From Heracleum sosnowskyi (lineage: Eukaryota; Streptophyta; Magnoliopsida; Apiales; Apiaceae), in NCBI GenBank assembly GCA_030848705.1, contig CM061238.1, positions 27,744,655 to 27,808,654 of the forward strand: a stretch of DNA of 64,000 nucleotides. Direction: 5' to 3'. Shown piece after piece: positions 11,141 to 21,000 of this stretch (its first letter is position 1; the number at the start of each line of letters is the position of its first letter). The translations under genes and the position numbers were made by a program. Under the pieces are notes generated by a model. The model made no database searches. It was given only the letters and a program-made list of their open reading frames with translations, and was not told the origin of the DNA.

Positions 11141-12478
11141 TTTAGATCATTCTACGTGATAATTTTACTGTTATATCTAACGTTTCTCAACAATTTAATT
11201 TGAAAGATCCAACAATTATGGATTGAGTGATCAAGCGACCAGACTTATAAGAAAGCTTTCATTATTTAGTCTTTAATATAATAACATAGATATTTACGGG
11301 ATATACTATAAAAAAAATGAATTTTATACAGAATTTTGATCGTCACAGTGTACTACTTTAAAAGAAGAACTAGTACAAAAATATATATATTTTAATTGAT
11401 AATTTATTTTATCAAAAGTTCAAAGTTCCCGCATCATTAACATATTACAAAAAAGAGTATATTATATTTTAGCAATAAATATTTAAAAAAATATATAAAT
11501 ATTAAAAAAAATTAATGATGTTATCCCGGTAGTTTGGCCTTAAATACCGCCAAAACATTCTAAACCGTTAGATTCAATACTTTTAAAAATAGATGATCAA
11601 GATTATATCATATAAAAAGAAGTTTTTATCTAAAAATGATATAAGTTAAAAGATATTATATTAGGATTAGATTTTCCAAAAAGTTAAAATATAAAAATAG
11701 TTGTAATTAAATAAGGAAACCCATTTAATATCAAAATAATTAAAATCGTTTAATCTTAAATAGATAGGTAAAAACCGTTAGATTTAACATTAAAAACTGT
11801 ATTTGGTTAATAAAGGGTATTCGAATAATCTAAACTACATATATAAAAAGATTTCCTAAATCGAATAGAATTCTCAATATTAAATTTCGTCACTTTATTC
11901 TCTTTATAGTTTTAGAATAGTTTTTAATTGAAAAAGAACTATTAAACCACAATTAAATTAAAGATTATTTTGTGAATTTCATGTGGACCGTAAAATTGGC
12001 CAAATCTAACTTTTATAACTCAATATAAACAAATATTAAATTGAGAGTGTAAAATATAATAAATATCACATTTTTAACTATAATTTTTTTGGCTAACTCT
12101 TTTTTAACAATAATTTAATCATGTAAACTAATAACTTTTAAATATTAAAATATTCATAAATAAATATAATTATAAATATTAAAAAAACAATTGTGTGTTC
12201 CATGGGTAATTAAAATATAATTATAAACAAAATAATTATAAATAAAATTTAAGTAACCGTGCATTGAATGGGCTATAAGCTAGTAATAATAATATGGGAT
12301 CTCGTGTGCATACATATGCTCCATAAATAAAAAATCATAATTTGTCATATCATATCATTTTGTAACAATTTTGAAATTTATTTTAAGATACTTATTATTC
12401 AAAATTTGCTCGATTTTCCTAGATAAATAATTGGTCCTTGAATTCAAGGGAAATATAGTTGTTCTTCACTCCGATACA
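11141..12478. other. AT-rich intergenic DNA
   Basis: No gene recognised. At about 12260-12285 there is a minus-strand copy of a motif (TAGCTTATA followed by a GTGC-containing stretch) also found near 47465 and 51713, possibly the end of an old small repeat. Confidence 0.5.
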
Positions 12479-13163
12479 GTGGTCTAAATAGTGACGACTT
12501 CTAAAATTATCACTTGTTATGCTATACTGGACTTCTATTTTTTTTACGATATGTGTACTTCCGTTAAATTCATTTGAAGCCGTTAGAAAATTCAGGGGTA
12601 TATTCGTCTTTTATCAATCATGTTCTTCCTCAAACTCATTTTGACCATTGATAATCTTCGTAAAAACTTATAACTCGTAATTATCATTCGTTTAATAAGG
12701 AAATAGATTCATTTAAATTGCAATAGAATCGTCTTTCTTCTTTACAATGGAATATCAATTATAACTATTAAAAATTTACTTTCAAGAATTTATATATTTA
12801 ACAAACTTTAATTCATGTATAGCTTGTTAAGCTATCTCCTTTTAAATTGTTTTCGCCAAATTAAAATATTGATAGTGAAAATCAATATCTATTTATTGAG
12901 GAAGAAAATATGATTATGTTTCAACTTGAATGACTTGATTTCGTTAAGAAATGAATGAGATATTCAACTTTTAATTTCTCAAAAACTTCAACAATGGTGG
13001 AAATGGGTTTGAGGAAGAAGATGATGACAAAAAGACTGAAATACCATTGAAAAATTTAACAGAATTAGTCATACTTGACGGAAGTACATGTTTTGTAAAA
13101 AAATTAGAAGTCCAGTATAGCAATTGATAGTTTTAAAATTTCAGTATCTCAAGTGATCTGACC
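12479..13163. repeat. ~0.69-kb foldback (long inverted repeat) element
   Basis: The left half, read in reverse complement, matches the right half over most of its length. Anchors are TGCTATACTGGACTTCT near 12520 against AGAAGTCCAGTATAGCA near 13105, and a GGAAGTACA block near 12560 against 13080. A GAGGAAGAA block and a CATTCATTT block closer to the centre (about 12820) also pair. The arms are about 330 bp each and clearly diverged, so this is an old foldback or MITE-like element with no coding capacity. I did not find a convincing target duplication. Confidence 0.65.
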
Positions 13164-14119
13164 CCAAAATGCGAGTACACAAAATGCAATTTACTCCTTT
13201 TTACTCCCTTCGTTCCCTCAATTCTTTACATTGAGATTGGGGACCGAGATTAAGAATAAGTGTAATTTAGTGAAAAAAGTAAAAAAAGTGAGTAAAGTGG
13301 TGGAACCGATTAATATTTAATGTATAAAGTAGAGATAGTGGGGGAAAATAGTGGATGTAGTTAATTTTTATATTCTAAAACTTTATTATTTTTAAAAAAA
13401 ATAGAAAGAAATAAGAGGGAGAGAGAATATATTATTGCAACTGTCCAAGTAAAAGAAGAAAAAATACCGTTAAAAATGTTTCCCATACATTGCTCAGTGA
13501 GTAGTGACTACACCACCTTCTTGTAGGTCGGTACTTGCAATCATACCTAATATAAATAGGTTGGTCATGTGTTGGAACCAAAATAATTCGTGAACAAAAT
13601 ATATTTCTTATATTATTTTGAGTTAATCGGGATTTCAGCATGCAAGTTGATGAAGGTGATAATTAAGATTTTGAATTTATGAATATTGCTAACGTATCGT
13701 TTTCGACTATATGATTATTGTAAAAAATGAGTTAGTCAAAAATATCAGATTTTTTTTTAATAAATGTTATAGCTATTAGAAGCAAGTACATAAGGTCAGG
13801 AGGCCACCTAGGGCTTGTAAATAGTCTAGATAAAAACACATTAAGTATTGGACAACCTAGCTTGTATAGAAATTAGAGGGACCTTGATTATTACAGAGAG
13901 GAGGCTATATATATCTCCTGGCCAACAGAATATCACACATTCATTCTGTGGTGATCTCTCCTTAATACAAAGCTTTTCAAATTAAAAACACGCTTACAGA
14001 AATAGTAAAATACTTTAGTTTTGATTGAATGCTACATGCATCCATCAATACTATAAACTTTATTTATGGTTTATTCATAACATCAACTGCTCATCAGCGA
14101 TGTGTGCAGTTTGCATGTA
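13164..14119. other. Intergenic DNA downstream of the phylloplanin-like exon
   Basis: No gene recognised. Near 13197 the sequence TACTCCCTTCGTTCC resembles one end of a Stowaway-type MITE, but no partner end was found. A TATA-like run lies at about 13908, without a supported gene after it. Confidence 0.4.
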
Positions 14120-14412
14120 TCATGTACTTATAAACTGGAAAAGTCCAGTGCTAAAACCTAGGATGTTGCCAATGATGGTGCTGGTGACTTGAGTTAAGTT
14201 TGATACAAGACTTCCAACGTTGGGGAGGGCGGTGTTGCACTGAGCCAGAGGTGTGGAAATAACAATTCTACATGGGGTACCGCCAGGCAAGAAAGATAAC
14301 AAGACCCGTATGATGCTTGCCGGAGCATTGAGAAGTAAGTCAAAAATCCCAGCTGAATTTGTTGTTGTATTTGCCACAGTTGTATTTCCGCACCGCAATA
14401 GCACCGACGCAT
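14120..14412 (-). pseudogene. Phylloplanin-like secreted protein, last exon only
   Basis: The 3' exon encodes about 97 residues ending in a stop at 14120. It resembles the C-terminal half of phylloplanin-like plant surface proteins: ASVLLRCG, a Ser/Thr/Asn-rich stretch, a CRIVISTPLAQCNTALP block with the conserved cysteines, then a hydrophobic tail. An acceptor (CATGCAG) ends at 14413, and the exon begins mid-codon, as in relatives with an intron before the NASV region. The 5' exon with the signal peptide should lie further right on the minus strand, but a CACTA-type terminus starts at 14471, only 58 bp upstream of the acceptor. I found no matching first exon just beyond the element's other end at 39291. 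The gene is therefore probably split and inactive. Phylloplanins are secreted by trichomes and act on leaf surfaces; the role here is inferred from similarity only. Confidence 0.65.
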
Positions 14413-14773
14413 CTGCATGTACAATTAGTACGTTTACAAGATTATGTATAGCTTGATAACTCATTAATTATACTACAAGAAAAACCGTCATTTCCGACCA
14501 TTTAAAACATACCAAAAAAATTTGGTTGGAAATGACTGAGCATTTCCGACCAACGACGAAATTGGTTGGAAATGGTGTCTGTGGGTCCCAAGTTTTGTAC
14601 ACGCAAGCATCAATTCCTACCAATTCTTGGTCGGAAATCAAAACCTACCAGATTTGGTCGATTTTGGTCACATTTTGACTTTTCAACGACCCCACATTCC
14701 ACATCATCATCCCTCACATATTTTAAATTAATAAACAATTTCTGGGAAAAAAAATAACGAAATTTTGTCAGGG

Positions 14774-14841
14774 TCATTTCCTACCAGATTTTGGTAGGTT
14801 TTGATGGGAATCAAAACCTACCAAAATCTGGTAGGAAATGA
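14774..14841. repeat. 68-bp palindrome in each unit (copy 1 shown)
   Basis: Two 32-nt arms in perfect inverted order around a 4-nt loop (GGGA); each arm contains CATTTCCTACC and GGTAGGTTTTGAT. The corresponding copy in unit 2 is at 17999-18066, and equivalents occur at the same offset in all units. Further hairpins built from CCTACCAA / TTGGTAGG follow at about 14908-14962, 15073-15092 and 15190-15212. Short minus-strand ORFs over this segment are by-products of the repeats. Confidence 0.85.
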
Positions 14842-15813
14842 CTGTGATTATACCCCCACCATCCACGTAAGTAGCCCCGTCAACAAAAACGACACCGTTT
14901 ACCAGCAACCTTTTCCTACCAACTTTGGTAGGAAAGCAAAACCTACCAATTGTGGTAGGTTTTAGTTGCAATTTGACAATGAAAGGACCCCACCTTCCAC
15001 GTCACAGTCCCTCACATTTTTAGATTAATAAACAATTTCTTAAAATATAAATATTATTATTTTTCCAGGTGCTTTTCTTACCAATATTGGTAGGAAAAGA
15101 CCCAAATGCAAAATTTTAACTTTTTTTGGGCCCCCGCTTTCATGTCATCGTTCGTGGCTGTTTGTTATTGGTCCAATTATTAAGTGCATTTCCTACCAAA
15201 ATTGGTAGGAAAAGGCTGCAGGATGCAAATTAGAGAAGAATGTGTTTTTATTATATTTTTTGTTATCGGTTATCATGTTTTTTGTTAATCAAACTATATA
15301 AACATAAAGATCTACTCATTTTAGTAGTGGAGGATAAACATTAGTTGATTTAAACTTACATTCTTATGTTTTTATGTTATTCGCTAAAACCTAATTATAT
15401 CGAGAAAAAAATTTAAAAATATAAAGACGTATTGATAAATTAAATTTTTTTAGATGAAACGTCATTTTGTAGTTTGATGAAGGTAAGGAAAAAAAATTAG
15501 ACAAAAAAGAATTACAAAAAGTTAAAGTCCTTTAGAAAACGAAAGAGTGTCGGTGTTCGAAGATTGAGTTAGAGTTTATAATCATATTTTAGGGGTTGTC
15601 TAGGGTTACACTTTTCGATTTTTTTTAAAAACAAATTCAACGATCTAACCTTACGGATGATTAAATATATTGATTTCTTAGATGTTTGTAAAATTTTAGA
15701 TTTTTTTAATTTAAACTCCTATATTTTTATAATGAATCTATCTATCAAAATTATAATTAAAAAAATAAATTTGGGGTATGATATAGAAAATTTACAGCTG
15801 ATTTAGTGCAAAA

Positions 15814-15883
15814 GCGTTGTTGGTGCAGTGATTTAGCACTTGGTCATTCTCGGAGAGGGGAGGGGTTCGATTATGCACAACCC
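15814..15883 (+). ncRNA. tRNA-like module A (pseudo-tRNA), one per unit
   Basis: 70 nt. The first seven bases GCGTTGT can pair with ACAACCC at the end except for one position. There is a box A-like TTGGTGCAGTGATT and a box B-like GGTTCGATTC. The D-arm GTGC/GCAC can pair, but the anticodon and T stems are poor, so I read it as a degenerate tRNA or a SINE-like pol III head rather than a working tRNA. It recurs at the same offset (about 1263 nt from the unit start) in all units. Confidence 0.4.
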
Positions 15884-16493
15884 AATTTTTTTAGCAATTT
15901 TCGCCAAAAATTAGGGAAGAATGTGTTTTTATTATATTTTTTGTTATTGGTTATCATGTTTTTTGTTAAATAAACTCTACGGACATAAAGATCTACTCAT
16001 TTTAGTAGCGGAGGATAAAAATTAGTCGATTTAAACTTACCTTCTTCTGTTTTTATGTTATTCGCTAAAACCTAATTATATCGATTTTTTTTAAAAAAAT
16101 ATAAAGACGTATTGATAAATTAATTTTTTTAGATGAAACTTCGTTTTGTAGTTTGATGAAGGTAAGGAAAAAAATTTAGACAAAAAAGAATTACAAAAAG
16201 TTAAAGTCGTTTAGAAATCGAAAGAGTGTCGGTGTTCGAAGATTGAGTTAGAGTTTATACTCATATTTTAGGGGTTGTCTAGGGTTACACTTTTCGATTT
16301 TTTAAAAAACAAATCCAACGATCTAACCTTACGGATGATTAAATATATTGATGTCTTAGATGTATGTAAAATTTTAGATTTTTTTTAAATTTAAACTCCT
16401 ATATTTTTATAATGAATCTATCTATCAAAATTATAATTTACAAAATTGATTTGTGGTATGATATATAAAATTTACAGCTATTTTAATGCAAAA

Positions 16494-16563
16494 GCATTGT
16501 TGGTATAGTGGTTTGGCACTTTGTTATTGTTTGGGAGGGCAGGTGTTCGATTCTTCACAACCC
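16494..16563 (+). ncRNA. tRNA-like module B (pseudo-tRNA), one per unit
   Basis: 70 nt, homologous to module A. It starts GCATTGTTGG and ends CACAACCC, with a box A-like TTGGTATAGTGGTTTGGC and box B-like GTTCGATTC. The anticodon and T stems are again degenerate. A TATA-like TATATAAAA lies about 30 bp upstream. Copies recur in all seven units. Confidence 0.4.
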
Positions 16564-16599
16564 ATTCTTTTGCCAATTAGCGCCTAAAATTTCACCAAA

Positions 16600-17189
16600 A
16601 AATTGAAGTTACCGCCTCCACTCAACTCATTTTAATTTCCCCAAAACTCATTTACCCTAATTTCTTCCACTCTCTCCACTCATTTGCCTCCACTCTCTTC
16701 TCTTCACCCTCGTATTCTCATTCTCTCATCTCCTACCATCTCCTACCATCTCTTCGATTTCATCTTCTTTTAGTAAGCCTTCAAATAATCTTCTTTTAGT
16801 ATTTTCATTTTCTTTTAGTATTTTCATTTTCTTCCCCAAATTTAAACTCTCTGACTACGTGCCCTAACACTCAATTCAAGCAATTAAGATTAAAGCAATA
16901 AGGATTTAAGCAATTATCTAACTAATTGGATTCAGGTATGTGATTGAGATCGTATATATGAGAATTAATGCTTATATTTGTATATGTAGGTATGTGAATG
17001 TATGTATAACCGCCTATCTCTCTTATCCTTGTATTTATATATATTTATGCTTTAGAGCTTTGTGTCTGTTTGATTTGAATTGTGAATTTGGTTCATGATT
17101 TTTGTCTGGAGACCCTTTTGTTTTGAATAGCACAGACTTGTGTTTTCGATTTGCTGCCTTTGTTGGTTTTTTGTTAATTTGTGTATCCA
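16600..17189 (+). promoter_or_regulatory. CT-rich leader and intron-like segment in each unit (copy 1 shown)
   Basis: From 16600 there is a long CT-rich, CACTC-rich stretch resembling a plant 5' UTR. A donor-like CAG/GTATGT follows at about 16935, then a T-rich intron-like part that ends before the acidic ORF. It looks like the 5' end of a captured gene. In unit 4 most of the leader is deleted. No transcription evidence is available. Confidence 0.4.
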
Positions 17190-17390
17190 ATGGACAGTGA
17201 TGGAGCTCAAATACACATCAGTAACGGCGACGATGAACAAACACAACAGAACAATCAGTTCATGTACGGAGAAGATGAAGAAACTCATGGTGGTGGCTAT
17301 GATTTTGACGGTGATGATAATAGGAGAAGAGATGATATAGCACAGCATTCTGAGGGTCATGTTGATTCTTCTGCAGGGTTAGTTTTGTAA
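17190..17390 (+). CDS. Small acidic ORF of unknown function, copy 1 of 7
   Basis: 66 codons from the ATG at 17190. It begins MDSDGAQIHISNGDDEQ and is very rich in Asp, Glu, Gly and Gln, with a possible splice donor (CAG/GGTTAG) near its end. I do not recognise the family. Copies: 20415-20615, 23643-23807 (TAG-truncated), 26661-26861, 29884-30048 (TAG-truncated), 33110-33310 and 36335-36535. It may be an early exon of the gene whose later exons are the importin-alpha-like remnant at 37026-38515, since it precedes them in the same orientation. That link is inference. A longer antisense ORF over the same bases is probably a shadow. Confidence 0.3.
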   Translation: MDSDGAQIHISNGDDEQTQQNNQFMYGEDEETHGGGYDFDGDDNRRRDDIAQHSEGHVDSSAGLVL

Positions 17391-17775
17391 TAGTTTAATT
17401 ATTATATTGCCCATGGCTACAAATACATTAACGAATATAATTTTACAAGATTCACAATTTTGCATAGTAAAACAATATTGCCCAGAAAGTATGTAATGGC
17501 GGACATATAAATCTTTAAGGAAAATATCGGAAGAAAATCCGGAAAAAGGATTAAAACGTACGCACCTCGTACTTGAAGGGTAAAAAGATATGGACATTTT
17601 CTTTGAGGCTTTGTGTGTATTTTTTGACATAATTGAAGGGTCAAAATGTTAATGAACCGCATGAACAATAGTCCTACTTTTGAATTGTATCTTATGCATA
17701 CAAATTTTGACAAACAGATCCCAGGTTGGGTGATTTACTACAACACCATCTTCTGGAGATCCTTGTTACGTTGCT

Positions 17776-20700
17776 CAACGACGAAATTGGTTGGAAATGG
17801 TGTCTGTGGGTCCCAAGTTTTGTACACGCAAGCATCAATTCCTACCAATTCTTGGTCGGAAATCAAAACCTACCAGATTTGGTCGATTTTGGTCACATTT
17901 TGACTTTTCAACGACCCCACATTCCACATCATCATCCCTCACATATTTTAAATTAATAAACAATTTCTGGGAAAAAAAATAACAAAATTTTGTCAGGGTC
18001 ATTTCCTACCAGATTTTGGTAGGTTTTGATGGGAATCAAAACCTACCAAAATCTGGTAGGAAATGACTGTGATTATACCCCCACCATCCACGTAAGTAGC
18101 CCCGTCAACAAAAACGACACCGTTTACCAGCAACCTTTTCCTACCAACTTTGGTAGGAAAGCAAAACCTACCAATTGTGGTAGGTTTTAGTTGCAATTTG
18201 ACAATGAAAGGACCCCACCTTCCACGTCACAGTCCCTCACATTTTTAGATTAATAAACAATTTCTTAAAATATAAATATTATTATTTTTCCAGGTGCTTT
18301 TCTTACCAATATTGGTAGGAAAAGACCCAAATGCAAAATTTTAACTTTTTTTGGGCCCCCGCTTTCATGTCATCGTTCGTGGCTGTTTGTTATTGGTCCA
18401 ATTATTAAGTGCATTTCCTACCAAAATTGGTAGGAAAAGGTTGCAGGATGCAAATTAGAGAAGAATGTGTTTTTATTATATTTTTTGTTATCGGTTATCA
18501 TGTTTTTTGTTAATCAAACTATATAAACATAAAGATCTACTCATTTTAGTAGTGGAGGATAAACATTAGTTGATTTAAACTTACATTCTTATGTTTTTAT
18601 GTTATTCGCTAAAACCTAATTATATCGAGAAAAAAATTTAAAAATATAAAGACGTATTGATAAATTAAATTTTTTTAGATGAAACGTCATTTTGTAGTTT
18701 GATGAAGGTAAGGAAAAAAAATTAGACAAAAAAGAATTACAAAAAGTTAAAGTCCTTTAGAAAACGAAAGAGTGTCGGTGTTCGAAGATTGAGTTAGAGT
18801 TTATAATCATATTTTAGGGGTTGTCTAGGGTTACACTTTTCGATTTTTTTTAAAAACAAATTCAACGATCTAACCTTACGGATGATTAAATATATTGATT
18901 TCTTAGATGTTTGTAAAATTTTAGATTTTTTTAATTTAAACTCCTATATTTTTATAATGAATCTATCTATCAAAATTATAATTAAAAAAATAAATTTGGG
19001 GTATGATATAGAAAATTTACAGCTGATTTAGTGCAAAAGCGTTGTTGGTGCAGTGATTTAGCACTTGGTCATTCTCGGAGAGGGGAGGGGTTCGATTATG
19101 CACAACCCAATTTTTTTAGCAATTTTCGGCAAAAATTAGGGAAGAATGTGTTTTTATTATATTTTTTGTTATTGGTTATCATGTTTTTTGTTAAATAAAC
19201 TCTACGGACATAAAGATCTACTCATTTTAGTAGAGGAGGATAAAAATTAGTCGATTTAAACTTACCTTCTTCTGTTTTTATGTTATTCGCTAAAACCTAA
19301 TTATATCGATTTTTTTTAAAAAAATATAAAGACGTATTGATAAATTAATTTTTTTAGATGAAACTTCGTTTTGTAGTTTGATGAAGGTAAGGAAAAAAAT
19401 TTAGACAAAAAAGAATTACAAAAAGTTAAAGTCGTTTAGAAATCGAAAGAGTGTCGGTGTTCGAAGATTGAGTTAGAGTTTATACTCATATTTTAGGGGT
19501 TGTCTAGGGTTACACTTTTCGATTTTTTAAAAAACAAATCCAACGATCTAACCTTACGGATGATTAAATATATTGATGTCTTAGATGTATGTAAAATTTT
19601 AGATTTTTTTTAAATTTAAACTCCTATATTTTTATAATGAATCTATCTATCAAAATTATAATTTACAAAATTGATTTGTGGTATGATATATAAAATTTAC
19701 AGCTATTTTAATGCAAAAGCATTGTTGGTATAGTGGTTTGGCACTTTGTTATTGTTTGGGAGGGCAGGTGTTCGATTCTTCACAACCCATTCTTTTGCCA
19801 ATTAGCGCCTAAAATTTCACCAAAAAATTGAAGTTACCGCCTCCACTCAACTCATTTTAATTTCCCCAAAACTCATTTACCCTAATTTCTTCCACTCTCT
19901 CCACTCATTTGCCTCCACTCTCTTCTCTTCACCCTCGTATTCTCATTCTCTCATCTCCTACCATCTCCTACCATCTCTTCGATTTCATCTTCTTTTAGTA
20001 AGCCTTCAAATAATCTTCTTTTAGTATTTTCATTTTCTTTTAGTATTTTCATTTTCTTCCCCAAATTTAAACTCTCTGACTACGTGCCCTAACACTCAAT
20101 TCAAGCAATTAAGATTAAAGCAATAAGGATTTAAGCAATTATCTAACTAATTGGATTCAGGTATGTGATTGAGATCGTATATATGAGAATTAATGCTTAT
20201 ATTTGTATATGTAGGTATGTGAATGTATGTATAACCGCCTATCTCTCTTATCCTTGTATTTATATATATTTATGCTTTAGAGCTTTGTGTCTGTTTGATT
20301 TGAATTGTGAATTTGGTTCATGATTTTTGTCTGGAGACCCTTTTGTTTTGAATAGCACAGACTTGTGTTTTCGATTTGCTGCCTTTGTTGGTTTTTTGTT
20401 AATTTGTGTATCCAATGGACAGTGATGGAGCTCAAATACACATCAGTAACGGCGATGATGAACAAACACAACAGAACAATCAGTTCATGTACGGAGAAGA
20501 TGAAGAAACTCATGGTGGTGGCTATGATTTTGACGGCGATGATAATAGGAGAAGAGATGATATAGCACAGCATTCTGAGGGTCATGTTGATTCTTCTGCA
20601 GGGTTAGTTTTGTAATAGTTTAATTATTATATTGCCCATGGCTACAAATACATTAACGAATATAATTTTACAAGATTCGCAATTTTGCATAGTAAAACAA

Positions 20701-21000
20701 TATTGCCCAGAAAGTATGTAATGGCGGACATATAAATCTTTAAGGAAAATATCGGAAGAAAATCCGGAAAAAGGATTAAAACGTACGCACCTCGTACTTG
20801 AAGGGTAAAAAGATATGGACATTTTCTTTGAGGCTTTGTGTGTATTTTTTGACATAATTGAAGGGTCAAAATGTTAATGAACCGCATGAACAATAGTCCT
20901 ACTTTTGAATTGTATCTTATGCATACAAATTTTGACAAACAGATCCCAGGTTGGGTGATTTACTACAACACCATCTTCTGGAGATCCTTGTTACGTTGCT
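17776..21000 (+). repeat. Tandem unit 2
   Basis: 3225 bp. Groups with unit 1 by the TTATGC and TTAGTCGATT variants, and has a private change AAAAGGTTGCAGG near 18435 where the other units read GGCTGCAGG. Confidence 0.9.

Larger units (their letters stand above)
15235..16588 (+). repeat. Diverged ~680-bp direct duplication inside each unit (copy 1 shown)
   Basis: 15235-15915 and 15916-16588 align end to end. Both begin GAAGAATGTGTTTTTATTA, share blocks such as AAAGATCTACTCATTTTAGTA and CGAAAGAGTGTCGGTGTTCG, and end in a tRNA-like module followed by CACAACCCA. The two sub-copies differ far more from each other than the same sub-copy differs between units, so this duplication is older than the seven-fold amplification. 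Confidence 0.85.
14551..17775 (+). repeat. Tandem unit 1
   Basis: 3225 bp. Joined on the left to 80 bp of terminal sequence. Shares with unit 2 the variant TTATGC in the first tRNA-like module and TTAGTCGATT in the second sub-repeat. Has a private base in the acidic ORF (GACGGTGATGAT). Confidence 0.9.

Noticed and set aside
15814..15883. Functional tRNA gene
   Set aside because: Acceptor and D-arm pairing are suggestive, but the anticodon and T stems do not form properly; kept only as a tRNA-like module.
17052..17360. 102-codon minus-strand ORF repeated in every unit
   Set aside because: It overlaps the plus-strand acidic ORF and intron-like segment, has no family resemblance and a hydrophobic, low-complexity make-up. 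It is conserved only because the whole unit is nearly identical.
17379..17903. Other 63-98 codon ORFs on both strands repeated in each unit
   Set aside because: They span hairpin repeats and AT-rich non-coding parts, lack recognisable domains and are explained by the recent duplication.
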